Of a stretch of 64,000 nucleotides of DNA, positions 34,486-43,844 are shown piece after piece. Position 1 is the first letter of the stretch, and the number at the start of each line of letters is the position of its first letter. The position numbers were made by a program, and so were the translations under genes. Under the pieces are notes generated by a model. The model did no database searches. It saw only the letters and a program-made list of their open reading frames with translations, and had not been told where the DNA came from. Source of the DNA: Nostoc sp. CHAB 5834 (GTDB taxonomy: Bacteria; Cyanobacteriota; Cyanobacteriia; Cyanobacteriales; Nostocaceae); assembly GCA_020829485.1 (NCBI GenBank), contig JAIVFU010000007.1, positions 1-64,000 on the forward strand, given 5' to 3'.

Positions 34486-34514
34486 AATAATTAATGCCCA
34501 ATGCTCAATTCCCA

Positions 34515-35147
34515 TTACCGAGTTTGCAGTTCATTTTCTAACTTGTCTAGGTCAGTTTTGAGCAAAATCGTCATTTGACCAGTAAAAGCTTTGCCAGTCT
34601 TGGGTTGGGCAATTTCCACCCAATATACATAGCGATCGCCTACTCGTAATTCTCCCTTTAAAGCTTCCCGAATTGGAGTTTTGGCAAGACGCGCCGAGTT
34701 AACTACCTTTTCGTTAGGATACTGGTACACGACTTGGGCGCGATCGTAGTCTTGATAAATCTCCAAGCCATAGATCACCCGCAAAGATTCCTGGAGACGC
34801 GTAAATGTCATACCGTTAATGGCATCATACATAGAAATACGCTCACTACGAATTGTGCCACGGTCTTTGGAAAACTCCACCCTACCGGGAGGCAATACCG
34901 ACGCTTGAAAAGTGAATCGTTGAGCAGCAGTATCAGTCTTTTGCACGAACAATTGCTCCCCACTTCTGGGGCGAAGTGTGGGATGTGCTTTAATCCAAGT
35001 GCCTACTTCCTCTGTACTTTGCCCCGGTAAAGCATTGGCTTGAGAATCAAAAAGCGTTCCCACACACAGCGCGGTTGCAAGGGAAAAAGGCAAAATCAAA
35101 CAGTTAAGCAAAGATTTTTTCAGCATTTTGCTGTTCAGGACTTTCAT
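34515..35147 (-). CDS. Hypothetical exported protein
   Basis: 210 residues. A clear signal peptide (KKSLLNCLILPFSLATALCV, cleaved near SQANA) leads to a mature domain with mixed strands, including GEQLFVQKTDTAAQRFTFQA, GRVEFSKDRGTIRSERIS and the final KAFTGQMTILLKTDLDKLEN. Presumably periplasmic or thylakoid-lumenal. No family recognised. An internal ATG seven residues in is an alternative start. Confidence 0.65.
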   Translation of the reverse strand: MKVLNSKMLKKSLLNCLILPFSLATALCVGTLFDSQANALPGQSTEEVGTWIKAHPTLRPRSGEQLFVQKTDTAAQRFTFQASVLPPGRVEFSKDRGTIRSERISMYDAINGMTFTRLQESLRVIYGLEIYQDYDRAQVVYQYPNEKVVNSARLAKTPIREALKGELRVGDRYVYWVEIAQPKTGKAFTGQMTILLKTDLDKLENELQTR

Positions 35148-35323
35148 GGAAATTTCCCCATTAGAGAGTAACCATAGTCTTCCCGTTTTTCAGCAAGATT
35201 ATTTCAAGCGTCAACCCAACTTAAGACAACCGCGATCTTACTTGTAGCAGTTCTCACATAAGTAAGGTAATGTTGAGGCTGGTAACAAAGCTATGTCCCT
35301 CTAAATTGTTCTGAGTTAAAGAT

Positions 35324-36487
35324 ATGGATCTAGATCAACTTAAAAATCTTGTTAGAGCGGGACAGTTTAGAGCTATTACCTTAGATACATCAATTTTTGA
35401 CGCTCAGGGTTTGAGGCTAGAATCAGGATTACTTAAGCAATTAGAACAATTTCGAGATAGTTCTACAAGACTGATTCTTTCTGAAGTGGTCAAAGAAGAA
35501 GTTTTATCACATTTAATAGAAAAAGCAAGGGATGCACAAAAGGAAATTGAAAAATCCCTAAAACAAGCTAAGGAGCATTGGCTGGTTGAAGATAAGAAAA
35601 TCGAAGCCATTAAAAAAACAATTTTCGGCGAGCATGAAGCACAGGAAATTGCATGTGAGCGATTTAATCAGTTTGTAGAAGTTACATCCCTAGAGATAGT
35701 TGAAGCGCAAGACTATGTAATGGTTGGTGATTTGATACAGAAATACTTCCAAGCTAAACCTCCGTTTTCAGAAACAGGCAAAAAGAAGAATGAATTTCCT
35801 GATGCTATTGCTTTAATGTCATTAGAGACATGGGCTAATAAGAATCAAACTAAAATTATTGTTGTCACATCTGATAATGATTGGAAAAACTTCTGTAAAA
35901 GTTCTGAAAGACTTATTGCCATAGATGATTTTGCAGGGGCTTTGGTATTATGTCAACTTCCAGATGCTGATGATATCTGTAGGGACTTATCGAAAAGATA
36001 TGAAAAGGGCGAACTTGAAGATGTAAAAGAATCTATCTCTAATGCTTTGGAATATAGAATCAGTGATATTGATATTTATCCTGAGGCAAATTCCGCTTAC
36101 GTTTATGAACATGAATCCACGGAAATAACCTTCAATGGATTTGAATTTAAATTACTTGAGCCTCCTAATCTAATATTTAGACCAGTTAAGTTTGATGATG
36201 AAAGTTTGGTAGTTGAATCAAAACTGAGTGTTGATGTCAATGTTGAGTGCAGCTTTTCATTTTCTGTATATGATTCTATAGATAGAGACGACGTTCCAAT
36301 GGGGAGTAGTAATGCAACTATTCAAACTAATTTGGATGTGGACGTTTTAGTTTCGTTCATAGGTGATTTGGATAAAGTCGGAGGAGAATTTGAAGTAGAA
36401 GATGTTGAAATTGAGATTACAGTGCCTGATGTCGATTTTGGGATGATTGAGCCAGATTGGATGGATGAGGAGGATTATGATTACTGA
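35324..36487 (+). CDS. PIN-like (DUF4935) domain protein
   Basis: 387 residues. The N-terminal part is a PIN-like nuclease fold of the DUF4935 type: AITLDTSIFDAQG (first acidic residue), LILSEVVKEEVLSHL with a conserved Glu, then FPDAIALMSLETWANK and IIVVTSDNDWKNF with further Asp residues that could bind metal. The C-terminal 150 residues are beta-rich and highly acidic (EVEDVEIEITVPDVD, DWMDEEDYDY). Such proteins are suspected RNases in defence or TA contexts. The Panacea pair lies 300 bp downstream on the same strand, which hints at a small defence cluster. Function unproven. Confidence 0.7.
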   Translation: MDLDQLKNLVRAGQFRAITLDTSIFDAQGLRLESGLLKQLEQFRDSSTRLILSEVVKEEVLSHLIEKARDAQKEIEKSLKQAKEHWLVEDKKIEAIKKTIFGEHEAQEIACERFNQFVEVTSLEIVEAQDYVMVGDLIQKYFQAKPPFSETGKKKNEFPDAIALMSLETWANKNQTKIIVVTSDNDWKNFCKSSERLIAIDDFAGALVLCQLPDADDICRDLSKRYEKGELEDVKESISNALEYRISDIDIYPEANSAYVYEHESTEITFNGFEFKLLEPPNLIFRPVKFDDESLVVESKLSVDVNVECSFSFSVYDSIDRDDVPMGSSNATIQTNLDVDVLVSFIGDLDKVGGEFEVEDVEIEITVPDVDFGMIEPDWMDEEDYDY

Positions 36488-36786
36488 AAAGCGGCATTGC
36501 CGGAAGCCCTTGATGTGGTTGCAAAGGTTTGCAAGTAACCCTTTAACAGGAACGTTAGGCTGCTTCAAGTTTTTTTGAAGCGTACTTAGAAGATTATCTG
36601 TATGGCGAGTCCACTAAATAGTTATTGAGAATTTTACAATTTTCTAGGTAGAAGCTTAAAGTAGTACAATTAAACTATAAGAAGCCGGAAATTCTTCATA
36701 GCTCTTGCCGTAATAACTCAGTAAGCTGATGTATGAGAGCGAATGAAGGCTAGCTATTATCTAGCAGATTGAAGGGGGTAGTTGTA
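36488..36786. other. Spacer before the Panacea pair
   Basis: No gene seen. It should contain the promoter of the following pair. Confidence 0.35.
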
Positions 36787-37239
36787 GTGTTGTCATGTTT
36801 TAACGTAGCAGATTACTTTATCTGGTTAGCAAATGAAACAGGCTCTTTTATAAGTAATCTAAAGCTGCAAAAGCTTGTGTACTATGCTCAGGCTTGGCAT
36901 CTTGCACTCAATGACACTCCTTTATTCCAAGAGGATTTTCAAGCCTGGATACATGGGCCTGTGATACCTGCGTTGTACCAGAAGTATAAGCTTTTTGGAT
37001 GGCAACCAATTTTAGAGGATGCTAACCCGGAATTACCCCAAGAGGTTCAAGAGTTTCTAGATGAGGTTGCACAAGAGTACTTTGCCTGCGATGCTTATGA
37101 ACTAGAGCAGATGACTCATGCCGAGACACCCTGGAATTTGGCTAGAGGAAATCTACCACCTGATGAACCTTCCAACGAAGTTATTCAGAAACAGTGGATG
37201 AAGGAGTACTACGGATCTCGTGCCGAAGAAAAGGATTAA
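36787..37239 (+). CDS. Panacea-domain (DUF4065/SocA-type) antitoxin
   Basis: About 150 residues. The Panacea fold is shown by FNVADYFIWLANETGSFISN, LKLQKLVYYAQAWHL and AWIHGPVIPALYQKY. In known PanAT systems this domain neutralises diverse toxins encoded next to it. I choose GTG 36787 because AAGGGGG lies 8 nt upstream; TTG 36769 would add hydrophobic residues encoded by that ribosome site. The last 20 nt overlap the following gene, typical of translationally coupled toxin-antitoxin genes. Confidence 0.8.
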   Translation: MLSCFNVADYFIWLANETGSFISNLKLQKLVYYAQAWHLALNDTPLFQEDFQAWIHGPVIPALYQKYKLFGWQPILEDANPELPQEVQEFLDEVAQEYFACDAYELEQMTHAETPWNLARGNLPPDEPSNEVIQKQWMKEYYGSRAEEKD

Positions 37240-37657
37240 GAAGACTGAAATTGCCAAAGACGGCACATCAGGTATTAAACCAACAAAGCTGAAGCCACCT
37301 CAAGGCATCAGCTTTTCGTTTAAATATTATCAAGACGATCGCAGCAAGTTTTCTTGTAGGGAAAAAGAAGTAATCTACTGGCTGACGTTGCTTGATCGGT
37401 TAAAAGCTCTATCTAGCCTAACGGCTCAAGAATTATTAGTAAATCGTAGCAGTACGCTCAGATGTCATCCCATCAAGTGGGAAGACACCAGCGAGAGGGC
37501 ATTTGGTTTGCCAAATGAAGAACAATTAGTTGATATACCATATCAGTTTTCAATCTCCTCAAATGAACATGGTAGGGTTCATGGATTCTTTATTAACGAG
37601 ATTTTCTACATTGTTTGGCTAGATCCAGATCATCTACTGTATCCCGCAAAAAATTAA
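37220..37657 (+). CDS. Putative toxin paired with the Panacea antitoxin
   Basis: 145 residues from GTG 37220, overlapping the Panacea gene by 20 nt. A basic N-terminal tail (MPKKRIKKTEIAKDGTSGIK) is followed by a compact domain with YWLTLLDRLKALSSLTAQEL and a C-terminal strand pair RVHGFFINEIFYIVWLDPDH, LLYP. The last motif recalls the end of small RNase-type toxins that carry a 'VLWLDPDHRLYP' tail. I do not recognise a catalytic site, so the toxin role is inferred from context. Confidence 0.6.
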   Translation: MPKKRIKKTEIAKDGTSGIKPTKLKPPQGISFSFKYYQDDRSKFSCREKEVIYWLTLLDRLKALSSLTAQELLVNRSSTLRCHPIKWEDTSERAFGLPNEEQLVDIPYQFSISSNEHGRVHGFFINEIFYIVWLDPDHLLYPAKN

Positions 37658-37760
37658 GGAATCATCGCCACTTTAATCACCTGACGCGCTTTCATCTCAT
37701 CAAATACCTGTTCTAAACCTTTTAACGATCGCAGTTTGGTCTTAGGCTGCTTGAGGTTAT
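37654..37760 (-). pseudogene. Zinc-type alcohol dehydrogenase, C-terminal remnant
   Basis: On the minus strand the frame ends GLEQVFDEMKARQVIKVAMI-P-stop, the characteristic tail of zinc-dependent medium-chain dehydrogenases. Only about 33 codons are left, overlapping the stop of the preceding gene by 3 nt. It shows that a gene was deleted when the present junction formed. Confidence 0.55.
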
Positions 37761-37844
37761 CGGTAAAACGGTGCTTTCAGTATCTCATGCGATCGCTAGT
37801 TCAAGCGTCAAAGACATTTAAGCGAACATAATGTAAAACCGTGT

Positions 37845-37872
37845 CCTATTTGGGGCAATAAGACACGGTTTC
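37845..37872 (-). terminator. Likely terminator of the zinc-ribbon protein gene
   Basis: Perfect 10-bp stem AAACCGTGTC/GACACGGTTT; on the minus strand it is followed by TTTTAC. It lies 68 bp past the stop of the minus-strand gene at 37940. Confidence 0.55.
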
Positions 37873-37939
37873 ATAGAAGTATTTAGTTATAATATTACAA
37901 AAATCAAAGTAAAATTTGATTTATACCAAACTAATCCAT

Positions 37940-38326
37940 TTACTGAGAGTTGTTTCCTGGTTTATTAACTTTCTCTGTTGTGGGAGATCCTGGGTGATCG
38001 TAGTTTGTCCTTTCTTGAGTCAAGGCGATCGCACTAAAGAAAATAGCACTCCCTACAGCCAAGGCTACCATAGGACGCTTCAGCAAGACAAAATCTCTGA
38101 TAATCCTAGCTAAAGGTCGGCTTTGACGACGTAGCGACGAAGCAACCATCAATTGTCTCCAAGTAAATGGATCGCGGACATAATGACCGCTTTGACAAAC
38201 TACTAGCCGTTCCTGGCAATAGGGACAGCAAAACAAGCCCATGCGCGTTTTAATTGGTTTGGGCGTAGCATTTCTTTGGCAAATTGGGCAAGTAACATAA
38301 TGATTATCAAAGGTGTGTATATTCAT
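37940..38326 (-). CDS. Zinc-ribbon membrane protein
   Basis: 128 residues. Two CxxC pairs at residues about 13-16 and 34-37 (CPICQ and CPYCQ) form a zinc ribbon; CQSGHYVRDPFTWRQL follows, then a hydrophobic helix (MVALAVGSAIFFSAIAL, about 85-102) and a short polar tail. It should be membrane-anchored with the zinc ribbon in the cytoplasm. Function unknown. Single gene. Confidence 0.65.
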   Translation of the reverse strand: MNIHTFDNHYVTCPICQRNATPKPIKTRMGLFCCPYCQERLVVCQSGHYVRDPFTWRQLMVASSLRRQSRPLARIIRDFVLLKRPMVALAVGSAIFFSAIALTQERTNYDHPGSPTTEKVNKPGNNSQ

Positions 38327-38818
38327 TTACCTCGTCCGCCTAGTCCATTTACTCGCTCTATAACAATAGCTATACTGAATTGGGATCGATACTTAGCAGA
38401 CTTGCAAGTATGGTCTGACATCAGCCATAAATCACATATATATTGTATTACTACCAAGCATGGCTCAATGGTCGCAACACGAGTATAGCTAGATTTAGGC
38501 AAGGATGACTCCAAGTTTTTGTTTGCCGGTGCGTCCACCCAGCCCACAAAAACTTGTTGTCTCTAGAAAAAATAGCTTTGGCGCTCACTCGCACCACATT
38601 AGCCGTAGCTACGTCCAACCTAGGCATCGCTGACCCTTAAATAATAATTGTCTCCCATTTAACTATTCTCCCCACAAAATTTTGCACAATGACATTTTTT
38701 ACTAAATCTTTGTAAATCAAGCAAATAAAGTCTACTTGTCTGGTTGCTAAATAATGGCTCACAATGATAAGTAACAGATAAAAATTTAAATTTTTTCTTA
38801 CATTTACCCCGCCTCTCA
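38327..38818. other. Intergenic region between divergent genes
   Basis: No gene recognised; AT-rich upstream of the ClC gene, with a short GTAGCTACG-type repeat near 38603. Confidence 0.4.
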
Positions 38819-40723
38819 ATGACTCTCCTGCCTCCCACTCAACTGAGGAAGGTAACGGAACAACCTGCCTTTCCTACACCTTCCGCTCGTTTAGCCCAAC
38901 TAATTAATCGTTTTCAACCATCCCCAGAAACCGTTGTCTTGTTTTTAGCCATGCTCATTGGCGGTGGTACGGGTATGGGTGTAGTCACTTTTCACTATTT
39001 AATCCAGCTGATTCACCAGTTGATGCTGGAAAATTTAATGGGTCAAATCGGCGTTTGGGGTGCTTGGACTTTAGCCTGCGTTCCCACCCTTGGCGGATTA
39101 ATCGTTGGTTTGATGCGCTGGCGCACTCAAGATTTTGGCCCTGAACTTTCATCTCTTATCGCCGCTTCTCAGGGAACAGAGATTAGGCGACCACTACGAC
39201 CAGTTACGAAGATGCTGGCTGCATCTGTTTCTTTGGGGAGCGGTGCTTCTTTGGGGCCTGAGGGGCCGAGTGTAGAAATTGGCGCAAATTTTGGGATGTT
39301 GTTCTCTGTGATCCTGAATGTATCTCAAGAACGACAACGTTTGCTTTTAGCTGCTGGCGCTGCGGCTGGACTTGCGGCCGGATTTAATGCTCCTATCGCG
39401 GGAGTATTTTTTGCCCTAGAGGTGGTGATGGGAGCGACATCTTTCGCTACTTCTGGTGTGAGTGTGGTGCTGTTAGCGGCGGTGGTAGCAGCATTAATTG
39501 CCCAAATTGGTTTGGGGGCACAACCTGCTTTTGATTTACCTATTTACCAAGTCCGCAGTCCCTTAGAATTACCCCTTTACCTTGGCTTGGGTTTAGGGGC
39601 CAGCCTAGTTTCTGTCACTTATACTCAATTAATTCGGGGAGCAAAAGCTTGCTTTGCTGGGAAAGTTCCAGGTTTTGCCTTTTTGGGACGAATTCCTGAG
39701 CCGATTCATCCAATTATTGGCGGTGTGATGATTGGCGCAGTTGCTTTGCACTTCCCGCAAATTCTGGGCGTCGGTTATGAAACTGTAGAAGCAATGCTTC
39801 AGGATGTGGAGTTTCCACTCTACCTGTTAGTAGTGCTGTTGGTGGTGAAGTTATTGATGACTGCAATTAGTACGGGTAGTGGTTTCATCGGCGGTTTATT
39901 TGCACCAGCAATGTTTTTAGGTGCTTCTTTTGGATCAGCTTACGCCAAAATTTTGGCTGTGGCATTCCCGGCTCTTTGTGATCAGATGGCGGCTCCCCCA
40001 GCTTACGCAATGGTAGGAATGGCAGCAGTGCTGGCTGGTAGTGTCAGAGCGCCGTTAACGGCTATTTTAATGCTGTTTGAATTAACCCGCGACTATCGCA
40101 TTGTTTTACCGTTGATGGCAGCTGTGGGTTTGAGTGTTTGGCTAGTGGAAAGAATTAAACCAACTTTTGACTCTAACTCTAACTTACAACAAATTGGTCT
40201 TTCTGAATTGAAAGATGCACAAGCGGAAATTGTGCAGCAAATTTTGGTAGAAGATGCCATGTATCCCTGCCCAAAAAAGTTACCTGCAACTCTTGGAGTG
40301 TTAGATGCAGCTGTAGAAATGATCCGCGATCGCGTCCGCAGTGCTTTAGTAATTGATGAAGCAGAGCAATTAATTGGTATACTTTCTCTGGAAGATATTA
40401 ACTGTGCCCTTGCTCTTTGGCAAACTTACTCAAATTCGTCAACTGAAATTCCAGATAATTTATCCAGTCAAACTCTCATAGACATTTGTACTACTGAAAT
40501 CCTCTATGCATGGCAAGATGAACTATTATCTGAAGCTTTAGACCGCATGAGTCTTCGAGGTTTGCATCAATTACCAGTGGTAGCACGAGATAAACCCGAT
40601 CGCATTTTGGGTTTACTAGAAAGAGAGCAAATTGCGCTAACCTGCAATTTAGCAGTTACGCGCAAAGCACTTCTCCACTATTTACCAGTCTTACCGACCA
40701 CAGATATAGTCATTAGTCATTAG
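38819..40723 (+). CDS. ClC-type chloride channel/antiporter with CBS pair
   Basis: 634 residues. Membrane domain (about 35-450) with the ClC signature GASLGPEGPSVEIG (the gating Glu is retained), the GFNAPIAGVFFALE segment and STGSGFIGGLFAPAMFLGAS. Two CBS domains follow (about 480-620: MYPCPKKLPATLGVLDAAVE and LSEALDRMSLRGLHQLPVVA), which usually bind nucleotides and tune gating. The gating glutamate in cyanobacterial members suggests Cl-/H+ exchange, though channel behaviour is possible. It may take part in chloride or osmotic homeostasis. Single gene. Confidence 0.9.
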   Translation: MTLLPPTQLRKVTEQPAFPTPSARLAQLINRFQPSPETVVLFLAMLIGGGTGMGVVTFHYLIQLIHQLMLENLMGQIGVWGAWTLACVPTLGGLIVGLMRWRTQDFGPELSSLIAASQGTEIRRPLRPVTKMLAASVSLGSGASLGPEGPSVEIGANFGMLFSVILNVSQERQRLLLAAGAAAGLAAGFNAPIAGVFFALEVVMGATSFATSGVSVVLLAAVVAALIAQIGLGAQPAFDLPIYQVRSPLELPLYLGLGLGASLVSVTYTQLIRGAKACFAGKVPGFAFLGRIPEPIHPIIGGVMIGAVALHFPQILGVGYETVEAMLQDVEFPLYLLVVLLVVKLLMTAISTGSGFIGGLFAPAMFLGASFGSAYAKILAVAFPALCDQMAAPPAYAMVGMAAVLAGSVRAPLTAILMLFELTRDYRIVLPLMAAVGLSVWLVERIKPTFDSNSNLQQIGLSELKDAQAEIVQQILVEDAMYPCPKKLPATLGVLDAAVEMIRDRVRSALVIDEAEQLIGILSLEDINCALALWQTYSNSSTEIPDNLSSQTLIDICTTEILYAWQDELLSEALDRMSLRGLHQLPVVARDKPDRILGLLEREQIALTCNLAVTRKALLHYLPVLPTTDIVISH

Positions 40724-40726
40724 TCA

Positions 40727-40840
40727 TTGGTCATTAGTCATTGGTCATTGATTTTTACAAAGGACAAATGACGATTGACTAATGACTTTTTATAGTCATT
40801 GGTTTTCACAAAGGACAAATGGCAATTGACTAATGACCAT
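40727..40840. repeat. TAGTCATTGGTCATT repeats
   Basis: Degenerate TAGTCATT/TGGTCATT direct repeats and two copies of CACAAAGGACAAATG-like sequence with their complements (ATTGACTAATGAC), making long imperfect hairpins between the convergent ClC and cyAbrB genes. Could stop transcription from both sides. No gene. Confidence 0.65.
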
Positions 40841-40843
40841 TTA

Positions 40844-41257
40844 TTAAGCTGTAGCGTCTATGACTTCATTATCTTCCCGATCTTCTGGGTCTACCTGTTT
40901 CAGACGAATGTGCTTTTTGCCTAAAGTGATCAGAAACTCATCTCCTGGTTTCAGATTCATCTGTTTTGTATAAGCTGAACCTATAAGTAAGTTACCATTC
41001 GATTGCACACTAATTCTATAGCTAGCACTACGTCCACCACGCCCATTAGCACTGGGTGTACTGTCCAACTGAATGCCTTCGGCATCAATTAGGGCATTTA
41101 AGAACTTCATCATATTGACTCGCTCTATACCATTTTTGGTAACGGTATAGTAGCCGCACTTTTTGGCTTTGTCTTCTTTGCTCTCGCTCTCTAGCTCTTT
41201 GACTTTTCTGAGCAGTTCTTCACCGAGTAGGGGTTCAATTTTTTTCTGTTTAGGCAT
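40844..41257 (-). CDS. cyAbrB-type transcriptional regulator
   Basis: 137 residues from ATG 41257 (a TTG one codon earlier is less likely). The N-terminal helices (KIEPLLGEELLRKVKELESE) and KKCGYYTVTKNGIERVNMMK precede a C-terminal AbrB-like swapped-hairpin domain: YRISVQSNGNLLIGSAYTKQ, MNLKPGDEFLI. This C-terminal placement is typical of cyAbrB, the cyanobacterial family (CalA/cyAbrB1 and cyAbrB2) that regulates carbon/nitrogen genes. Which paralogue it is cannot be told here. The gene is surrounded by repeats. Confidence 0.85.
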   Translation of the reverse strand: MPKQKKIEPLLGEELLRKVKELESESKEDKAKKCGYYTVTKNGIERVNMMKFLNALIDAEGIQLDSTPSANGRGGRSASYRISVQSNGNLLIGSAYTKQMNLKPGDEFLITLGKKHIRLKQVDPEDREDNEVIDATA

Positions 41258-41645
41258 CAACTTAGGTCGAAAATGAATGTTTGAAGTGTTGGAATCGATT
41301 TTATTTTAGCTGACGTTGAGCTAATAGGAACATAATCCTTTAGTTTTTATCTCAACCTAGCCAAGTATATTACACTCATAGGGACAATTGTTATCCCATT
41401 ACCAATATTGCTAAGACAATCTATTTTAGAGAATGCTGGCAATGCTGATAACTATATATATAGATATAGTTAGTGAATCACTGCTAGACTATATACAAGT
41501 TTGAAGTTTTCTAAACTAACGCTCAAAAATTTGTCTAGTTGCTGAAGATGATAACTGAGTCACGCAATGATAAGCAAAACTGATCCTTAGTCATTGGCAT
41601 TTCTAAATGACAAGTGACTAAAGACAAACAACAAAGCTTGCCAAA
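41258..41645. other. Intergenic region between divergent regulators
   Basis: Upstream regions of cyAbrB and the Rrf2 gene. Contains an AT-rich palindrome ACTATATATATAGATATAGT at about 41451, possibly a promoter or operator, and a TAGTCATTGGCATTTCTAAATGACAAGTGAC repeat copy. No gene. Confidence 0.4.
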
Positions 41646-42086
41646 ATGAAACTAACTACCAGAGGACACTATAGTGTGAAGGCGTTACTAGATTTGAGTT
41701 TACAGCCAAAATATGGGCCTGTATCTGTCAGAGCGATCGCTAAACGCCAAGATATTCCAGCTCCTTACCTCGAAAAACTACTAATAGAAATGCGTCGTGC
41801 ATCAATAGTTAAATCAATTCGTGGTAGCATCGGCGGATACCAACTGGCAAGAGAGCCTGCACAAATATCTATAGGACAAATTTTAGAAGCAGTTGGCGAG
41901 ACTAGCCATTTACCCCATCACACCCCAGCACCTGCACAAGCTGAAGATTGGGTAACATTTAGCCTATGGCAGAGACTCAACCAAAAGCTCAAAGAAGCTT
42001 TGTACAGTATTACTTTGGCAGACCTTTATTATGATGCTCGTAGCTGGCAAGCTGCCCTTGGGGAAGAAGCGAGTTTTGTGGTTTAG
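41646..42086 (+). CDS. Rrf2 family transcriptional regulator
   Basis: 146 residues. The winged helix-turn-helix is shown by MKLTTRGHYSVKALLDLSLQ, VSVRAIAKRQDIPAPYLEKL and IVKSIRGSIGGYQLA. The three cysteines that bind an Fe-S cluster in IscR are absent: the loop reads HLPHHTPAPAQAEDW. It is therefore either cluster-free or uses other ligands such as the two His. Rrf2 proteins control iron-sulfur, sulfur or redox genes; the target is unknown. cobD follows 69 bp downstream. Confidence 0.85.
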   Translation: MKLTTRGHYSVKALLDLSLQPKYGPVSVRAIAKRQDIPAPYLEKLLIEMRRASIVKSIRGSIGGYQLAREPAQISIGQILEAVGETSHLPHHTPAPAQAEDWVTFSLWQRLNQKLKEALYSITLADLYYDARSWQAALGEEASFVV

Positions 42087-42155
42087 TCAAAAGCGGAGCC
42101 GGAGACGCTCCGCCTCCGGTCAATAGTCCAAATATTGACCTTTGACTCGTAACTT

Positions 42156-43130
42156 ATGATTAATAGCATCTATATCTTAATAATTGCTGCACTTTTAGAT
42201 TACTTAATTGGCGATCCTTGGAATTGGCCTCATCCAGTGCAAGTTATGGGGTGGTTAATTTCTCGCCTGACCAAATTTTCTCTCCAATTGTGTCAAAATT
42301 CTCTAACGCAACGCCTAGCTGGAATTTTACTAAGTATTATCCTCATAATTGGTAGTGGACTTGTTGGCTTTTTGATTATTCAAAGTGCCAAATTGGTTCA
42401 TCCGTTGTTGGGAATTGCAATAGATAGCATTCTTTTGGCTAGTTGTTTTGCTGGCAGAAGTTTACGAGCCGCAGCAGTGGCTGTTTTAGAACCTTTAACA
42501 GCAGGAGATTTGGAGAAGGCTCGAAAGATTTTAAGTAATTACGTTGGTCGAGATACCCAAAACCTCTCACAAGCAGAAATTTCTCGAGCCGTTTTAGAAA
42601 CGGTTGCAGAAAATGCCACTGATGGGGTGATGGCTCCGCTTTTTTATGCAATTGTTGGTGTCTTTGTGCCAGTTGTGGGGCCAACTCCTTTGGCTTTAGC
42701 ATATAAAGCCAGCAGTACCCTTGATTCAATGGTGGGCTATCGAGAAGCACCCTATACTTATTTGGGATGGTTCTGTGCGCGGTTGGAAGATTATTTGACT
42801 TGGCTACCTTGTCGGTTAACAGTTGTGACTCTGGCGCTGTTATCGGGTAAACCGATGCATGTTTGGCGAATTTGTCGTCGGGATGCGATTAAAGATCCCA
42901 GTCCCAATTCTGGCTGGAGTGAGTGCGCCTATGCTGCATTTTTGGGCGTGCAGATGGGGGGTACAAATTGGTATCGCGGGGTAGCTAAGTACAAACCACT
43001 GCTAGGAGATGCTATTTATCCCATTAGTGCAACTTCCATTCAGAATGCTTTGCAGTTGACCCGATATTGTTTTTTGCTATGGTTAGGGATAGCGATCGCA
43101 ATATTCTTAATACTTCCAAACAGGGAGTAG
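42156..43130 (+). CDS. cobD: Adenosylcobinamide-phosphate synthase
   Basis: 324 residues, integral membrane, also called CbiB. It joins aminopropanol (or its phosphate) to adenosylcobyric acid in late cobamide synthesis. Family motifs: LIAALLDYLIGDPWNWPHPV at the N-terminus, ENATDGVMAPLFYAIVG, AYKASSTLDSMVGYR and the C-terminal GVQMGGTNWYRGV. About four to five hydrophobic segments. No other cobalamin genes are close by. A GGGAGTA heptamer repeat (43125-43145) follows the stop. Confidence 0.92.
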   Translation: MINSIYILIIAALLDYLIGDPWNWPHPVQVMGWLISRLTKFSLQLCQNSLTQRLAGILLSIILIIGSGLVGFLIIQSAKLVHPLLGIAIDSILLASCFAGRSLRAAAVAVLEPLTAGDLEKARKILSNYVGRDTQNLSQAEISRAVLETVAENATDGVMAPLFYAIVGVFVPVVGPTPLALAYKASSTLDSMVGYREAPYTYLGWFCARLEDYLTWLPCRLTVVTLALLSGKPMHVWRICRRDAIKDPSPNSGWSECAYAAFLGVQMGGTNWYRGVAKYKPLLGDAIYPISATSIQNALQLTRYCFLLWLGIAIAIFLILPNRE

Positions 43131-43145
43131 GGAGTAGGGAGTAGG
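43125..43145. repeat. GGGAGTA heptamer repeat
   Basis: Three copies of GGGAGTA just after the cobD stop codon, an intergenic member of the tandem heptamer family that elsewhere lies inside genes. Confidence 0.7.
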
Positions 43146-43220
43146 TGATTAAAATTTTCATATTCCCCACTCCCCAAATCTCTAATATGATTCATCACTC
43201 AGGGGTATCATTCTATAGCT

Positions 43221-43757
43221 ATGTCTGCCAAAGTAGTTGAAATTCTCTCATCTGAAGAAATCCGTCGTACCTTGACTCGCCTTGCCTCTCAAATTGTGGA
43301 AAGGACGCGCGATTTGTCTCAACTGGTGCTTCTTGGTATTTATACAAGAGGTGCGTTATTAGCTGAATTGTTGGCGCGTCAGATTGAGACGCTAGAAGGT
43401 GTAGCCGTGTCAGTCGGCGCTTTGGACATTACATTTTATCGAGATGACCTCGACAAAATTGGATTGCGGACTCCAGCGAAAAGCGAAATTCCTTTTGACC
43501 TTACAGGGAAAACAGTTGTACTGGTGGATGATGTGATTTTCAAAGGACGGACGATTCGCGCTGCTTTGAACGCAGTCAACGACTACGGTAGACCAGAGGT
43601 GATTCGTTTAGCTGTGTTGGTAGATAGGGGCCACCGAGAATTACCAATCCACCCCGATTTTATTGGCAAAAAGTTACCTACTGCTAAAGAAGAAATTGTC
43701 AAAGTTTACTTGCAAAATTGCGATGGACGAGATGCAGTGGAGTTGATTGCAGATTAG
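43221..43757 (+). CDS. pyrR: PyrR: uracil phosphoribosyltransferase / pyrimidine regulator
   Basis: 178 residues. The PRPP loop [20 protein letters not shown] is the phosphoribosyltransferase signature, and [18 protein letters not shown] and [14 protein letters not shown] fit PyrR. In Bacillus the protein binds pyr mRNA to cause attenuation and also has weak uracil phosphoribosyltransferase activity; whether it regulates RNA in cyanobacteria is less clear. Single gene. Confidence 0.9.
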   Translation: MSAKVVEILSSEEIRRTLTRLASQIVERTRDLSQLVLLGIYTRGALLAELLARQIETLEGVAVSVGALDITFYRDDLDKIGLRTPAKSEIPFDLTGKTVVLVDDVIFKGRTIRAALNAVNDYGRPEVIRLAVLVDRGHRELPIHPDFIGKKLPTAKEEIVKVYLQNCDGRDAVELIAD

Positions 43758-43844
43758 TCATTTGTCATTTGTTATTTGGAGGCAGAACTATAGAGCTTTT
43801 GGTTTGGGCTTCGAGTTCTGATAGTAATTCCCAATGCCCAACTC

